NCBI GenBank assembly: GCA_942490645.1
Contig: CALNXN010000002.1
Coordinates: 310,001-374,000 of the forward strand
DNA length: 64,000 nucleotides
Source of the DNA: CALNXN01 sp942490645
GTDB lineage: Bacteria > Pseudomonadota > Alphaproteobacteria > Rhodobacterales > Rhodobacteraceae
Direction of reading: 5' to 3'
Both the position numbers and the translations under genes were made by a program. The notes beneath the pieces were generated by a model, which worked only from the letters and a program-made list of their open reading frames with translations, did not search any database and was not told the DNA's origin. Below are positions 9,598 to 18,556 of the stretch, one piece after another. Position 1 is the stretch's first letter, and each line of letters starts with the position of its first letter.

Positions 9598-10451
9598 GCT
9601 TTCCCCATCAGCCCTTGGGGCCTAAACAGCAACACGCCGATCATAACAACGAAGGCGATGACGTCCTTGTAGGCGGATGAGATAAAACCCGCCGCCAGCG
9701 CCTCGGTGATGCCAAGCACGAGACCGCCGACCACAGCGCCAGGAATGGAGCCGAGCCCCCCGAGGATCAGGACGGCAAAGCCCTTGACCACGAGCCCCTC
9801 GCCGATGCCGGGTGCGATGGCGAACAGCGAACCGACCATGACACCTGCGCAAACGCCCAGCGCGGTCGAGATGGCGAAAACCACCAGTGGAATGGTGTTG
9901 ACGTTGACACCCATCAGGATCGCCGCGTCGCGGTTTTCGGCGACAGCGCGAATGGCCTGCCCGGTCTTGGTCTTTTCGACAAAGAGGGTCATGGCGATGA
10001 TCAAAAGCGCCGCCGCAAGGATCACATAGAGCCGCAACTCCGGTATCGTCACACCGCCGATGTTGAACACACGGCCAAGGTTTGTGGGGATCACCACCTG
10101 TTCATGGCCAAAGAATTCGAGGTTCAGCCCTTCGACCATCATCGTCAGCCCCAAGGCAACGATAAAGGCATTGATATGATTGGCGTCACGCACGGGCCTG
10201 TACGCCAGAAGTTCGATCAGGACACCCAGCAGAAGACCGACAACCAGCGCCACGAGTATCGCGGCGAGCAGTGGAAACCCCCACGAGGTCACGAAGAAAA
10301 AGGTGAGATACCCGCCGAACATCGACACCGATCCATGGGCGAAATGGGCGATCCCGAGGATGCCGAATACGGTTGTCAGGCCAAGTGCGATCAGCACATA
10401 GACACCGCCGATGGCCACGCCGTTGATGATCTGCTGGATGACTTCGATCAT
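9594..10451 (-). CDS. livH: Branched-chain amino acid-type ABC transporter permease LivH
   Basis: 285 residues, hydrophobic throughout. Starting at MIEVIQQIINGVAIGGVYVL gives the standard LivH N-terminus, so upstream in-frame ATGs are rejected. Typical LivH segments include GLTTVFGILGIAHFAHG, the EAA-like RAVAENRDAAILMGVN, and VKGFAVLILGGLGSIPGA. It pairs with LivM. A hairpin separates it from the binding-protein gene upstream. Confidence 0.93.
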   Translation of the reverse strand: MIEVIQQIINGVAIGGVYVLIALGLTTVFGILGIAHFAHGSVSMFGGYLTFFFVTSWGFPLLAAILVALVVGLLLGVLIELLAYRPVRDANHINAFIVALGLTMMVEGLNLEFFGHEQVVIPTNLGRVFNIGGVTIPELRLYVILAAALLIIAMTLFVEKTKTGQAIRAVAENRDAAILMGVNVNTIPLVVFAISTALGVCAGVMVGSLFAIAPGIGEGLVVKGFAVLILGGLGSIPGAVVGGLVLGITEALAAGFISSAYKDVIAFVVMIGVLLFRPQGLMGKA

Positions 10452-10477
10452 GGTGCGTCCTGTGCAATTACAAGCTG

Positions 10478-10513
10478 AAAAGAGGGGCGCAGGCACAAGG
10501 CCCACGCCCCTTC
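10478..10513 (-). terminator. Hairpin between binding-protein gene and livH
   Basis: Read leftward, GAAGGGGCG and CGCCCCTC pair across a 15-base loop and are followed by four T. It lies 8 bases after the binding-protein stop and 26 bases before livH. A partial terminator or mRNA-stabilising hairpin here would raise the level of binding protein over permeases, a common arrangement. Confidence 0.55.
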
Positions 10514-10521
10514 AGGGGAGA

Positions 10522-11721
10522 TCAGTCGATGGTGCTGAGGAAGGCGGAATAGGCCGCCGCGTCAGAGGGCAGATCCTGCACAAAGACCCAGTTGCCGCTC
10601 TGCCATTGGAACGCGCCGTTAGAGGTGTAGGCCTGACCGTTGACGTCGAACATCTTGCCGTCGACCGGCAGGTACTGCATCACGACCTCGTCCGGCACTG
10701 CCAGATCGCGCAATGCGGCGGCAACTGCGGCGGTGTCGTCGACGGTTCCAGCCGCCTCGATCGCGTCTTTCAGCGCATAGGTCTGGTCATAGGCGTAGGG
10801 CGAGCTTGGTGACGGTGCGATGCCATACTCTTGCGTATAGTTTGCATGATAAGCGATGCCGTTTTCCGACGCAGACAGCAGCGTCAGTTCGGTCGGGCGC
10901 AAGTCCCAGACACCTTCCATCTGTTCGGATGTCGCGACGCGCAAGAACTGCTCTTCGCTGCCCGATGTGAAGCCATAGCGTGGCACTTCGATGCCCAACT
11001 CAACCGCCTGACGGTAGATGAACGCGGCAGGCTCAACATAACCGACAACCAGAATAGCGTCCGGCTCTTGCGCGCGGATCTTGGTCAGCTGCGGAGACAT
11101 ATCGCGGTCCTTGAGGCCAAAGGCCTCGCGGGTGATGATCTCGCCACCGGCCTTGTTCAGTTCCTTTTCAAAGGCATCCACGTAGCTGGCGTAAAAACCC
11201 ACATCCAGCGCGCCCAGAACGGCGACGCGCTTGTGACCTTTCTCAGCCACGAATGTGCCAGCAGCCGCGCCGGTGTAATCCGCTGGTGGACGGGTGCGGG
11301 TCAGGTTCGGAATTTCGCGCGTCGTGATCGAGCGTTCGGCGGCATTACCAACCAGCATCACGGCGTCTTCGTTTTCGATGAAGGACGCGACAGCGCCCGT
11401 CGCACCGGAACAGCAGAACCCAAGGATGTATTTCACACCGTCGCGGTCAATCAGTTTGCGTACCGCGTTGGACGCTTCGGTCGGGTTCGCCTTGTCGTCA
11501 TAAGCAATCACGTTGAGCATGTAGGTGTCGTCGCCCACCTTAATGCCGCCGTTGGCGTTGATCTCCTTGGCGGCCATCTTGACCGCGTTGGCCTGTGGCA
11601 GGCCGTATACGGCGGCGCCCCCGGTCAGCGCATCGCTGACCCCGATATCAAGTGTCTTGTCTGCGGCAAAGGCAGTGCTTGCTGCCAGTGCCAGTGCAGC
11701 TGTCAAAGCTGTCAGTTTCAT
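10522..11721 (-). CDS. Periplasmic HAAT-family ABC substrate-binding protein
   Basis: 399 residues. GGGAGGAG lies 8 bases before the ATG at 11721 (MKLTALTAALALAASTAFA, a clear signal peptide with AxA cleavage). An ATG two codons earlier is too close to that ribosome site. The mature part is a type-I periplasmic fold: LDIGVSDALTGGAAVYGLPQ, then a ligand pocket segment with CCSGATGAV and NLTRTRPPADYTGAAA. The HAAT family covers amino acids, amides and many organic or aromatic acids. Order is livG-livF-this gene-livH-livM. Confidence 0.9.
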   Translation of the reverse strand: MKLTALTAALALAASTAFAADKTLDIGVSDALTGGAAVYGLPQANAVKMAAKEINANGGIKVGDDTYMLNVIAYDDKANPTEASNAVRKLIDRDGVKYILGFCCSGATGAVASFIENEDAVMLVGNAAERSITTREIPNLTRTRPPADYTGAAAGTFVAEKGHKRVAVLGALDVGFYASYVDAFEKELNKAGGEIITREAFGLKDRDMSPQLTKIRAQEPDAILVVGYVEPAAFIYRQAVELGIEVPRYGFTSGSEEQFLRVATSEQMEGVWDLRPTELTLLSASENGIAYHANYTQEYGIAPSPSSPYAYDQTYALKDAIEAAGTVDDTAAVAAALRDLAVPDEVVMQYLPVDGKMFDVNGQAYTSNGAFQWQSGNWVFVQDLPSDAAAYSAFLSTID

Positions 11722-11759
11722 GGTCATCTCCTCCCTGAGATTTGGTTTTGTGTTTTACG

Positions 11760-12461
11760 TCAGTGTCCTAGGTATGCTTTGGCGACATCTGGATGCGATT
11801 GCAGTTCCGCACCCGTGCCACTCAGTACGATTTCGCCCGCCTCGAACAGATAGGCGCGATCTGCCAAGCGCAGCGCCATGGCGGAGTTCTGTTCGACCAG
11901 CAAAATGGTCTTGCCCATATCTTTGATCCGTTTAATCGTCTCACCCACTTCCGTGACGATCTTGGGGGCCAGCCCGAGCGAAGGTTCATCAAAAATGCAG
12001 AGTTTGGGCCGCGCCATAAGCGCCCGCGCAATCGCCAGCATTTCCTGTTCGCCTCCCGACAAGGTGCCCGCCGCCTGCCCGGCCCGGTCACGCAGGATCG
12101 GAAACATGTCCATCATCTCGTCCAGATCGCTGGTTTGTTCGGTGTCGGTGCGCGTGTAGGCGCCCATCCGCAGGTTCTGCAGCGTTGTCATCTGCGGAAA
12201 AACCTGTCGGCCTTCAGGGCACATCGTGATCCCTGCCTTGACGATGGCGTGACCGGCTTGATTGGTGATGTCCTGCCCCTCTAGCGTAATGGTGCCGGAG
12301 GATGCAGGCACTAGGCCGCAGATCGCGCGCAGTGTCGAAGATTTACCCGCCCCGTTGGCACCGATCAGCGCCACGCACTCACCTTCGCCGACCTCCAGCG
12401 AGATCCCGTGGATGACTTCGATAGGGCCGTAGCTGACGCGGAGATCCGAAATGGTGAGCAT
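11760..12461 (-). CDS. livF: Branched-chain amino acid-type ABC transporter ATPase LivF
   Basis: 233 residues. Walker A is GANGAGKSS, the signature is LSGGEQEM, Walker B is LCIFDEPSLGLAP, and the H-loop is missing the usual His (ILLVEQN, normal for LivF). The start MLTISDLRVSYG lies 1 base after the livG stop. It powers the LivHM channel from the cytoplasmic face. Confidence 0.94.
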   Translation of the reverse strand: MLTISDLRVSYGPIEVIHGISLEVGEGECVALIGANGAGKSSTLRAICGLVPASSGTITLEGQDITNQAGHAIVKAGITMCPEGRQVFPQMTTLQNLRMGAYTRTDTEQTSDLDEMMDMFPILRDRAGQAAGTLSGGEQEMLAIARALMARPKLCIFDEPSLGLAPKIVTEVGETIKRIKDMGKTILLVEQNSAMALRLADRAYLFEAGEIVLSGTGAELQSHPDVAKAYLGH

Positions 12462-12462
12462 G

Positions 12463-13230
12463 TCAGGCCGCCTCGCCCAGATAGGCATCAATCACAGCTG
12501 GATCGTTGCGAATGTCCTGCGGCGTGCCTTCGGCGATCTTGGACCCAAAGTTCAACACCACGATCCGGTCGCTGACATCCATGATCAGCGCCATGTGGTG
12601 CTCGATCACCAAGACCGACACACCCATGTCGCGGATCGATTTGATCAACACGCTCAGTGTCTTGCGTTCATGCGACACCAGCCCCGCAGCAGGCTCATCC
12701 AGCAAGATCACCTTGGGATTGGCGGCCAGTGCCGTGGCGATCATCAAAAAACGCTGCTGGGCAGAACTGATCGTTCCGACCTTTTTCGAAGCCACGGCGC
12801 CCAAATCGGTGATGTCCAGAATATGAGCCACGCGCGCGTTCAGGGCGTCATCCTCACCCTTGTGACGGCCAATGCCAAAGACCGACGACAAGGGGTGAGA
12901 CGTCCGCGTCACGTTTCCACCCAACATAACCTGTTCGCGCACGGAAAATTCGGGAAAGATGCTGGCGGTCTGGAATGTACGGGTCATGCCGCGCGCAACG
13001 CGGTCATATTCGGGCAAAGCCTCGATCCGGGTCTCGCCCAGCGTGATGGCGCCTGAGGTGGCGGGATAGACACCCGCAAGGCAGTTCACTGTCGTCGATT
13101 TGCCGGACCCATTGGGGCCGATCAGCCCAAGAATTTCGCTCTCGCGTACGTCGAATGACAGATCACTGATGGCATGCACACCACCAAACGATTTGCACAA
13201 CTGGCCGACCTGCAGCACTGGCTTTGTCAT
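12463..13230 (-). CDS. livG: Branched-chain amino acid-type ABC transporter ATPase LivG
   Basis: 255 residues, first gene of the leftward operon. The start MTKPVLQVGQLCKSF follows a G-rich ribosome site; 6 further in-frame residues upstream are not needed. Walker A GPNGSGKST and Walker B VILLDEPAAGL are intact. The ABC signature is unusual: ISSAQQRFLMIATALA where LivG proteins normally read LSYGQQRRLEIARALA, so the Gly of LSGGQ is replaced by Ala. The His switch is present in VIEHHMALI. Divergent from the LysR gene. Confidence 0.92.
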   Translation of the reverse strand: MTKPVLQVGQLCKSFGGVHAISDLSFDVRESEILGLIGPNGSGKSTTVNCLAGVYPATSGAITLGETRIEALPEYDRVARGMTRTFQTASIFPEFSVREQVMLGGNVTRTSHPLSSVFGIGRHKGEDDALNARVAHILDITDLGAVASKKVGTISSAQQRFLMIATALAANPKVILLDEPAAGLVSHERKTLSVLIKSIRDMGVSVLVIEHHMALIMDVSDRIVVLNFGSKIAEGTPQDIRNDPAVIDAYLGEAA

Positions 13231-13373
13231 AGTCCCCCCGGTCCGCAAGTCTGTGATGCGGTGATTGGATGCTAGCGAGGCATCTGCCGTGCGGAAAATT
13301 CAAAGATTTGAGGCTTGTATCTAATTTTTCGATATATAAGCTTCGACCATTGGTTGGGAAACAGAGGTGGCCA

Positions 13374-14276
13374 TTGGCAGCTTGGGTTAGAAATATAAAA
13401 TCTATTCAGATATTTAGAGTGGTTTCCGAGATCCAGAACGTGACCCGTGCGGCGCAGTTTCTGAACACCAGTCAAAGCTCGATCAGCTATCACATCAAAA
13501 AATTGGAAACCGATTTGGGCTATCCCCTGTTCCGGCGGACCAAGCACGGATTGGAACTGACGGAGGAAGGCAAGGTTCTTGCCGGCTATGTCGAACAGGG
13601 GTTGAACACAATCCAGACCGGGTTGGAGCGGGTCTCTCATCAAGCCGGATCCGTCAAGGTCGCGCTGCTGCCGATGTTCTCCAGTCGCTGGCTGTCCTCG
13701 CGACTGGGCCGCTTGATGGAAGAGCACCCCGACCTGCAATTGTCCATTCACAACCACAACAACAGCTACGCCCATATGCTCAATCCAGCCAGTTTTGCCG
13801 ATCTGGGCATTCAATGGGGCAAGGGGCAATGGGGCGCATTTGACGTGCACCGCCTGTGGCCCGAAGAACTGTCCGTGGTGTGCAGCCCCTCCTATCTGAA
13901 GGCCAACCCGATCCACCGTCCGGCAGATTTGCGGCGTTGCACGCTGCTGCATGTCGATGACACCCGGATGTGGGAGGAATGGTTGCACATGAACACGGTG
14001 GAGGCCCACGCGGCGCAATCACAAATGATGCTGGAAGACCGGCATTTCCAACTGAGTTCAACCATCAACGGGTTGGGTGTATCGCTTTTTGCCTCGTGGC
14101 TGGTCAAAGAAGAGCTGGAAAGCGGCGTCCTCGTGAACCCGTTCCAGCGTAACTTTGAAACATCCTTCGCCTATCATCTGATCGTGCCCAAAGGCGGTGC
14201 CCCGTCGCCTCAAGTGCGACAGTTCTGCGACTGGTTGCTGGATGTACGTGGCAATGTGGCCAATGCCCGTGCATAG
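13374..14276 (+). CDS. LysR-family transcriptional regulator
   Basis: LysR-type regulator with an N-terminal winged HTH (FRVVSEIQNVTRAAQFLNTSQSSISYHIKKLE) and a periplasmic-binding-fold effector domain. The frame is open from an ATG at 13269, but the HTH should begin within a few residues. The TTG at 13374 preceded by GAGG at 6-base spacing gives the normal 300 residues, so I prefer it; the long form would be 335. It is transcribed away from livG, so it probably senses the acid or CoA ester handled by the liv-linked operon and controls that operon. Confidence 0.85.
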   Translation: MAAWVRNIKSIQIFRVVSEIQNVTRAAQFLNTSQSSISYHIKKLETDLGYPLFRRTKHGLELTEEGKVLAGYVEQGLNTIQTGLERVSHQAGSVKVALLPMFSSRWLSSRLGRLMEEHPDLQLSIHNHNNSYAHMLNPASFADLGIQWGKGQWGAFDVHRLWPEELSVVCSPSYLKANPIHRPADLRRCTLLHVDDTRMWEEWLHMNTVEAHAAQSQMMLEDRHFQLSSTINGLGVSLFASWLVKEELESGVLVNPFQRNFETSFAYHLIVPKGGAPSPQVRQFCDWLLDVRGNVANARA

Positions 14277-14312
14277 CGCGGTCCAGGCATCAAGACGGCT
14301 GCACTGCAGCCC

Positions 14313-15101
14313 TCAGGCCAGCATCGGAAACCAATCTTCGCGCAGCTTTTGACCAGAGGTCATGCCATGCCCAGGGAACGGCGGCGAGGTCGGCCCCGGG
14401 CGCTCCACATAGCGCGCGTCATCACCCAAAAGGCGCAGGGAGAACGCCCGTCTACGTGTGTCAGACGTGTTGCCGCGCGCGCCGTGCAGCGTGCGGTAAT
14501 GGAAGGCCACGGCGTCACCCGGCTGCATCTCGAACGCGACCACGGGCATGCCTTCGGCGTCAGGGTCGGGCACGGGCATGTAGGGGGCGGGGTCGAAAAA
14601 AGCATCCCCTTTGGCCCAGCGAGTGGGCAGCACGTCTTTTTCCCACTCATGTGACCCGGCAACGCAGCGCAATGTGGCGTGGCTCACGGGATCAAGCGGT
14701 GACCAGAAGCTCACGGTTTGGCGCCCTTCGACAAAGTAATAAGGCGCGTCCTGATGCCATGGCGTGGCCATCGAGGTGCCGGGTTCCTTGACCAGAACAT
14801 GATCGTGGAACAACTGCACATGCTGCGATTGCATCAATTCAGCCGCCACGGCCACAGCAGGCGAGGTTTCAATCACTTTGCGAAATTCCGGGATCCGCTC
14901 CCAATTGCAGTAGTCATCGAAAAAGCGGCCCGTTTCGCCGTCGCGTTGGTTTTCGGAGGCATAGGGGCCCGGAGTGTCCATGTTGCGCGCAACCCCGGCC
15001 CGCAAAGTGTCCACATGATCGGCAAAAAGGCCCCGGATCAGCACCACCCCGTCACGTTGATACGTCTCCACGTCCTGAGGGGTCACAAGCGGATGCGTCA
15101 T
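14313..15101 (-). CDS. Phytanoyl-CoA dioxygenase (PhyH) family oxygenase
   Basis: 262 residues. Fe(II)/2-oxoglutarate oxygenase fold with the HxD pair in TPWHQDAPYYF and the distal His in FHYRTLHGARGNTS, followed by the Arg that binds 2-oxoglutarate (RRRAFSLRLLG). The start MTHPLVTPQDVETYQRDG matches the family and has AAAGGACA upstream. Its substrate is unknown. It lies alone, convergent with the LysR gene, and 38 bases after irr on the same strand, so it may share irr transcription and iron responsiveness (inference). Confidence 0.88.
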   Translation of the reverse strand: MTHPLVTPQDVETYQRDGVVLIRGLFADHVDTLRAGVARNMDTPGPYASENQRDGETGRFFDDYCNWERIPEFRKVIETSPAVAVAAELMQSQHVQLFHDHVLVKEPGTSMATPWHQDAPYYFVEGRQTVSFWSPLDPVSHATLRCVAGSHEWEKDVLPTRWAKGDAFFDPAPYMPVPDPDAEGMPVVAFEMQPGDAVAFHYRTLHGARGNTSDTRRRAFSLRLLGDDARYVERPGPTSPPFPGHGMTSGQKLREDWFPMLA

Positions 15102-15139
15102 GGCGCATGTCCTTTGGGTCGAATGCCGGTGTCGGCCTG

Positions 15140-15559
15140 TCAGTGTTTGCGGCGCAACCGGATCACGACATCCACGGAGGCAATCTCGGCACCGGAGGGG
15201 GCATCGGGGATCTGCGCAATCACAAGCTGATCGGAAGGCGCATCTGTAAGCACGCCATCGTCTTCCCAATAGAAATGCGGGTGATCATGGGTGTTGGTGT
15301 CAAAGTAGCTTTTGGAGCCGTCCACAGTGACTTCCTGCATCAGGCCTACGTCGCAGAAGGCGCGCAGCGTATTGTAGACAGTGGCCAGTGACACGGCCTC
15401 GCCCTGATCCTTGGCCGCCTCGAACAGGCTTTCGGCGGTGACATGGCGGTGTTGGCCGTCACCGATCAGCAACGTCGCAAGGGTCACGCGTTGTCGCGTC
15501 GGGCGCAGCCCGCCCTTGGCGAGCCATGTGGTTCCGGCATCCTGCTGCAGGCTTGTCAT
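15140..15559 (-). CDS. irr: Fur-family iron response regulator Irr
   Basis: 139 residues. The winged helix reads GLRPTRQRVTLATLL...HVTAESLFEAA and AVSLATVYNTLRAF, and the C-terminal dimer domain has the His-rich NTHDHPHFYWED typical of Irr rather than Fur or Zur. In alphaproteobacteria Irr represses or activates haem and iron genes in response to haem. It is divergent from fabA, an arrangement widespread in Rhodobacterales. The ATG is followed by a normal family N-terminus. Confidence 0.92.
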   Translation of the reverse strand: MTSLQQDAGTTWLAKGGLRPTRQRVTLATLLIGDGQHRHVTAESLFEAAKDQGEAVSLATVYNTLRAFCDVGLMQEVTVDGSKSYFDTNTHDHPHFYWEDDGVLTDAPSDQLVIAQIPDAPSGAEIASVDVVIRLRRKH

Positions 15560-15808
15560 TGATCTCTCTTTCGTCGCTTGTGCCTATATAAGGGGCAAGT
15601 GGCGCGGTTTTCAATTGCAAATCATACGCAACAAGGTGGGACAAAGCGCGCATAGGTCAAGCGTCAAGTCGGCGCAGTCGGGCGTAAACTCGGCCCGAAC
15701 GCAGCATTGTTGCGGCGTTGCAGCACCGGGGCACGCTCTTGCGGCACCTGTCAGGCGGGTGATAGAGGAGATTCGACACGAAAAAGAATGAGCAGGAGAC
15801 GCGCCAGT

Positions 15809-16318
15809 ATGGCCACCTACCCCACATCTTTCGACAAGGACGACCTGCTGAAATGCGCCCGAGGCGAGCTTTTCGGCCCCGGCAATGCGCAACTGCCCGA
15901 GCCACCGATGCTGATGATGGATCGGATCACGGATATTTCCGGAGACGGCGGTGCCCATGGCAAAGGCCATGTGGTCGCAGAGTTCGACATCACGCCCGAC
16001 CTGTGGTTTTTCGACTGTCATTTTCCCGGCAATCCGATCATGCCGGGGTGTCTGGGGCTGGACGGGTTGTGGCAGCTGACCGGGTTCAATTTGGGCTGGC
16101 GCGGCTGGCAGGGGCGCGGTTATGCGCTGGGTGTGGGTGAGGTCAAACTGACCGGCATGGTGCGACCCGACCGCAAGATGCTGACCTACAAGATAGATTT
16201 CACCAAGGCGATCCAGACACGTCGCCTGACCATGGGCGTTGCCGACGGCATTGTCGAAGCGGACGGTGAAGTGATCTATCAGGTCAAGGACATGAAGGTT
16301 GCGCTGAGCGAGAGTTAA
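15809..16318 (+). CDS. fabA: 3-hydroxydecanoyl-ACP dehydratase/isomerase FabA
   Basis: 169 residues. FabA dehydrates 3-hydroxydecanoyl-ACP and isomerises trans-2 to cis-3-decenoyl-ACP, the branch point to unsaturated fatty acids. Catalytic His is in FFDCHFPGNPIMPG and catalytic Asp in CLGLDGLWQ. The ribosome site GCAGGAGAC lies 9 bases before the ATG at 15809. Here fabB is separated from fabA by a chaC gene on the other strand, so the usual fabAB co-transcription is less direct. Confidence 0.96.
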   Translation: MATYPTSFDKDDLLKCARGELFGPGNAQLPEPPMLMMDRITDISGDGGAHGKGHVVAEFDITPDLWFFDCHFPGNPIMPGCLGLDGLWQLTGFNLGWRGWQGRGYALGVGEVKLTGMVRPDRKMLTYKIDFTKAIQTRRLTMGVADGIVEADGEVIYQVKDMKVALSES

Positions 16319-16387
16319 GCGCCTGTTGCCCGTCTCGCTTGCACGGTGACCCCCTTGGGTTTTGGCCGATCTCGTATAGGTCAGGCA

Positions 16388-17137
16388 TCAGGCCAACTGT
16401 GCGCCAGACCGGTTTCGATGCGCCTTCGCCAAGGCGTGCAGTGCTTTGATGTCTTCATCCTCGATGCCCAACTCATCCAGATGCGTGATCAGTGAGTGAA
16501 GATAGTCGAAGTTGGGGCCAAGCCCGCCTTCGGCCACTGCGATCATCCGGGCCGCGTCGTCAATCGGCACCTCGGGCATATAACGAGGGTTCGTCCGGTC
16601 CATGACAAAAACCAACGCCTCAACCGGCCCCTGAGGCGTGTCCACGTTCAGAAACACCGGGCAATAGGCCCCCGCGAACATCTCGCGCCGCCACATGAAC
16701 TGGGTCTCTTGATCCATCGCCCCCGCCGCGATGCGAAAAACTACTCCGTCACACTGTCCGCCGTGATCAAGGGCCGCCATCAGGCCCGGCTGGGCATGGG
16801 TGCCCCGCCCTCCTTCCAGCCGCATGCAAAACCTGCGACGCCATCCGGGCAGCATGCCACGCCGGTATTCCTCAACATAAACCGCCGGATCCCAGATCAG
16901 CGAGCCATAGGCAAAGACCCAGAGATCCTGCGTCCAGCGGCCGGACAACACCGCCTGTCGGTTGGCTTCGCGGGCGTCATGTTCCATGCGCCAGCCAGGT
17001 GGCCACCCTTCGACCTTGGCTTGCTCGTCAAGTTCGTCAAAGCGGTCCTGCCCGAAGCGCATCTCGGACGCGTCCGGTGGGGTGATCAGTGCGCGCAGGG
17101 CGGGCGTGTGACGAAAAACGTGCTCAGGAAATGGCAT
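16388..17137 (-). CDS. chaC: ChaC-type gamma-glutamylcyclotransferase
   Basis: 249 residues. Glutathione-specific gamma-glutamylcyclotransferase of the ChaC family, which splits glutathione into 5-oxoproline and Cys-Gly. The glycine-loop signature LWVFAYGSLIWDP, the following RRFCMRL and GVVFRI segments, and an acidic VEALVFVMDR region match the family. It lies antisense between fabA and fabB and is functionally unrelated to them. Confidence 0.9.
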   Translation of the reverse strand: MPFPEHVFRHTPALRALITPPDASEMRFGQDRFDELDEQAKVEGWPPGWRMEHDAREANRQAVLSGRWTQDLWVFAYGSLIWDPAVYVEEYRRGMLPGWRRRFCMRLEGGRGTHAQPGLMAALDHGGQCDGVVFRIAAGAMDQETQFMWRREMFAGAYCPVFLNVDTPQGPVEALVFVMDRTNPRYMPEVPIDDAARMIAVAEGGLGPNFDYLHSLITHLDELGIEDEDIKALHALAKAHRNRSGAQLA

Positions 17138-17320
17138 ATCGCAACATTGTCGTGTTCGGGTTCCGGGGGCCAGTGGAAAATGAAGCGCCGATCACGATGT
17201 TGGACAAAACTGCCTAAACATCCTGCGCTGGTCGATCTCGGCGTCCCGGCTTGCGCTAACTGGTTGCGCCCCTCTGCCCCGCTGTCCTACACAGGCACAG
17301 AATGATTGAGGGAGGCAGGC

Positions 17321-18550
17321 ATGCGCCGTGTTGTTGTGACAGGTTTGGGGATTGTCTCATCCATTGGGAATAATGCCGAAGAGGTTCTAGCCTCTCTCAA
17401 GGCGGGGACGTCTGGCATCGTCGCGTCTCCCGAGATGGCCGAGCACGGCTTTCGCAGCCAGGTGGCGGGCACGCTCAAGATCGACGTGGCAGAGCATATC
17501 GACAAGCGTACGCTTCGGTTCATGGGGCCGGGTGCCGCCTATGCCTATATTGCGATGGGTCAGGCGATTGCGGATGCGGGCTTGGGCGAGGATGTCGTAT
17601 CAAATCCGCGCACCGGGCTTGTGGCCGGGTCTGGCGGGCCGTCGACATCGGCGATGTTCACCGCACATAACGTCGTCAAGGACACAGGGGCCACCAAACG
17701 CATCGGCCCCTTTGCCGTTCCGAAATGCATGTCCTCAACCGTCAGCGCCAATCTGTCCACAGCTTACAAGATCAAGGGTATCAATTATTCGATCACCTCG
17801 GCCTGTTCGACGTCGCTGCACTGTATCGGCAACGCGGCCGAGCAGATCATGATGGGCAAACAGGACGTAATGTTTGCGGGCGGCGGCGAAGAGTTGGACT
17901 GGACGCTGTCGTGCCTCTTTGACGCGATGGGCGCGATGTCCTCCAAGTATAACGACACGCCTGAGAAAGCCTCGCGCGCGTTTGACGCCAACCGCGACGG
18001 TTTCGTGATTTCGGGCGGCGGCGGCATGGTCGTGCTGGAGGATCTGGAACACGCATTGGCACGTGGTGCCAGGATTTACGCCGAAGTCACCGGCTATGCG
18101 GCCACATCCGACGGCCACGACATGGTGGCTCCCTCGGGCGAAGGCGGCGAGCGGGCGATGCGTCTGGCGCTGTCGACACTGCCCGAAGGGCGCAGGGTCG
18201 GCTACATCAACGCGCATGGCACATCCACGCCCGTGGGTGACGTCGGCGAGATCGAGGCGGTGCGCCGGGTCTTTGGCCAAGGGAACACCCCACCCGTCAG
18301 TTCGACCAAGTCGATGACAGGCCACGCGCAGGGTGCAGCGGGCGCGCTCGAAGCCATCTTCAGCCTGCTGATGCTGGACAATGATTTCATCACCCAGTCG
18401 ATCAATGTCGAAACGTTAGACGACGCATTGGATGCGTCGGAAATTGCAACAACGCGCGTCGACAATGCGGGCCTTGATAGCGTCATGACGAATTCCTTTG
18501 GGTTCGGTGGCACAAATGGATCAATGATCCTGTCGAAATATACGGGGTAA
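17321..18550 (+). CDS. fabB: 3-oxoacyl-ACP synthase I FabB
   Basis: 409 residues. Beta-ketoacyl-ACP synthase that elongates the cis unsaturated intermediate from FabA. The Cys-His-His triad is visible: SACSTSLH, NAHGTSTPVGD and KSMTGHAQGAAGALE. The ATG at 17321 follows GGGAGG; a TTG five codons upstream lies before the ribosome site and is rejected. fabI follows after 6 bases. Confidence 0.96.
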   Translation: MRRVVVTGLGIVSSIGNNAEEVLASLKAGTSGIVASPEMAEHGFRSQVAGTLKIDVAEHIDKRTLRFMGPGAAYAYIAMGQAIADAGLGEDVVSNPRTGLVAGSGGPSTSAMFTAHNVVKDTGATKRIGPFAVPKCMSSTVSANLSTAYKIKGINYSITSACSTSLHCIGNAAEQIMMGKQDVMFAGGGEELDWTLSCLFDAMGAMSSKYNDTPEKASRAFDANRDGFVISGGGGMVVLEDLEHALARGARIYAEVTGYAATSDGHDMVAPSGEGGERAMRLALSTLPEGRRVGYINAHGTSTPVGDVGEIEAVRRVFGQGNTPPVSSTKSMTGHAQGAAGALEAIFSLLMLDNDFITQSINVETLDDALDASEIATTRVDNAGLDSVMTNSFGFGGTNGSMILSKYTG

Positions 18551-18556
18551 TTGACA

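Noticed and set aside
13269..13373. ATG at 13269 as start of the LysR gene
   Set aside because: Adds 35 residues unlike any LysR N-terminus and has no ribosome site; TTG at 13374 with GAGG gives the normal length.
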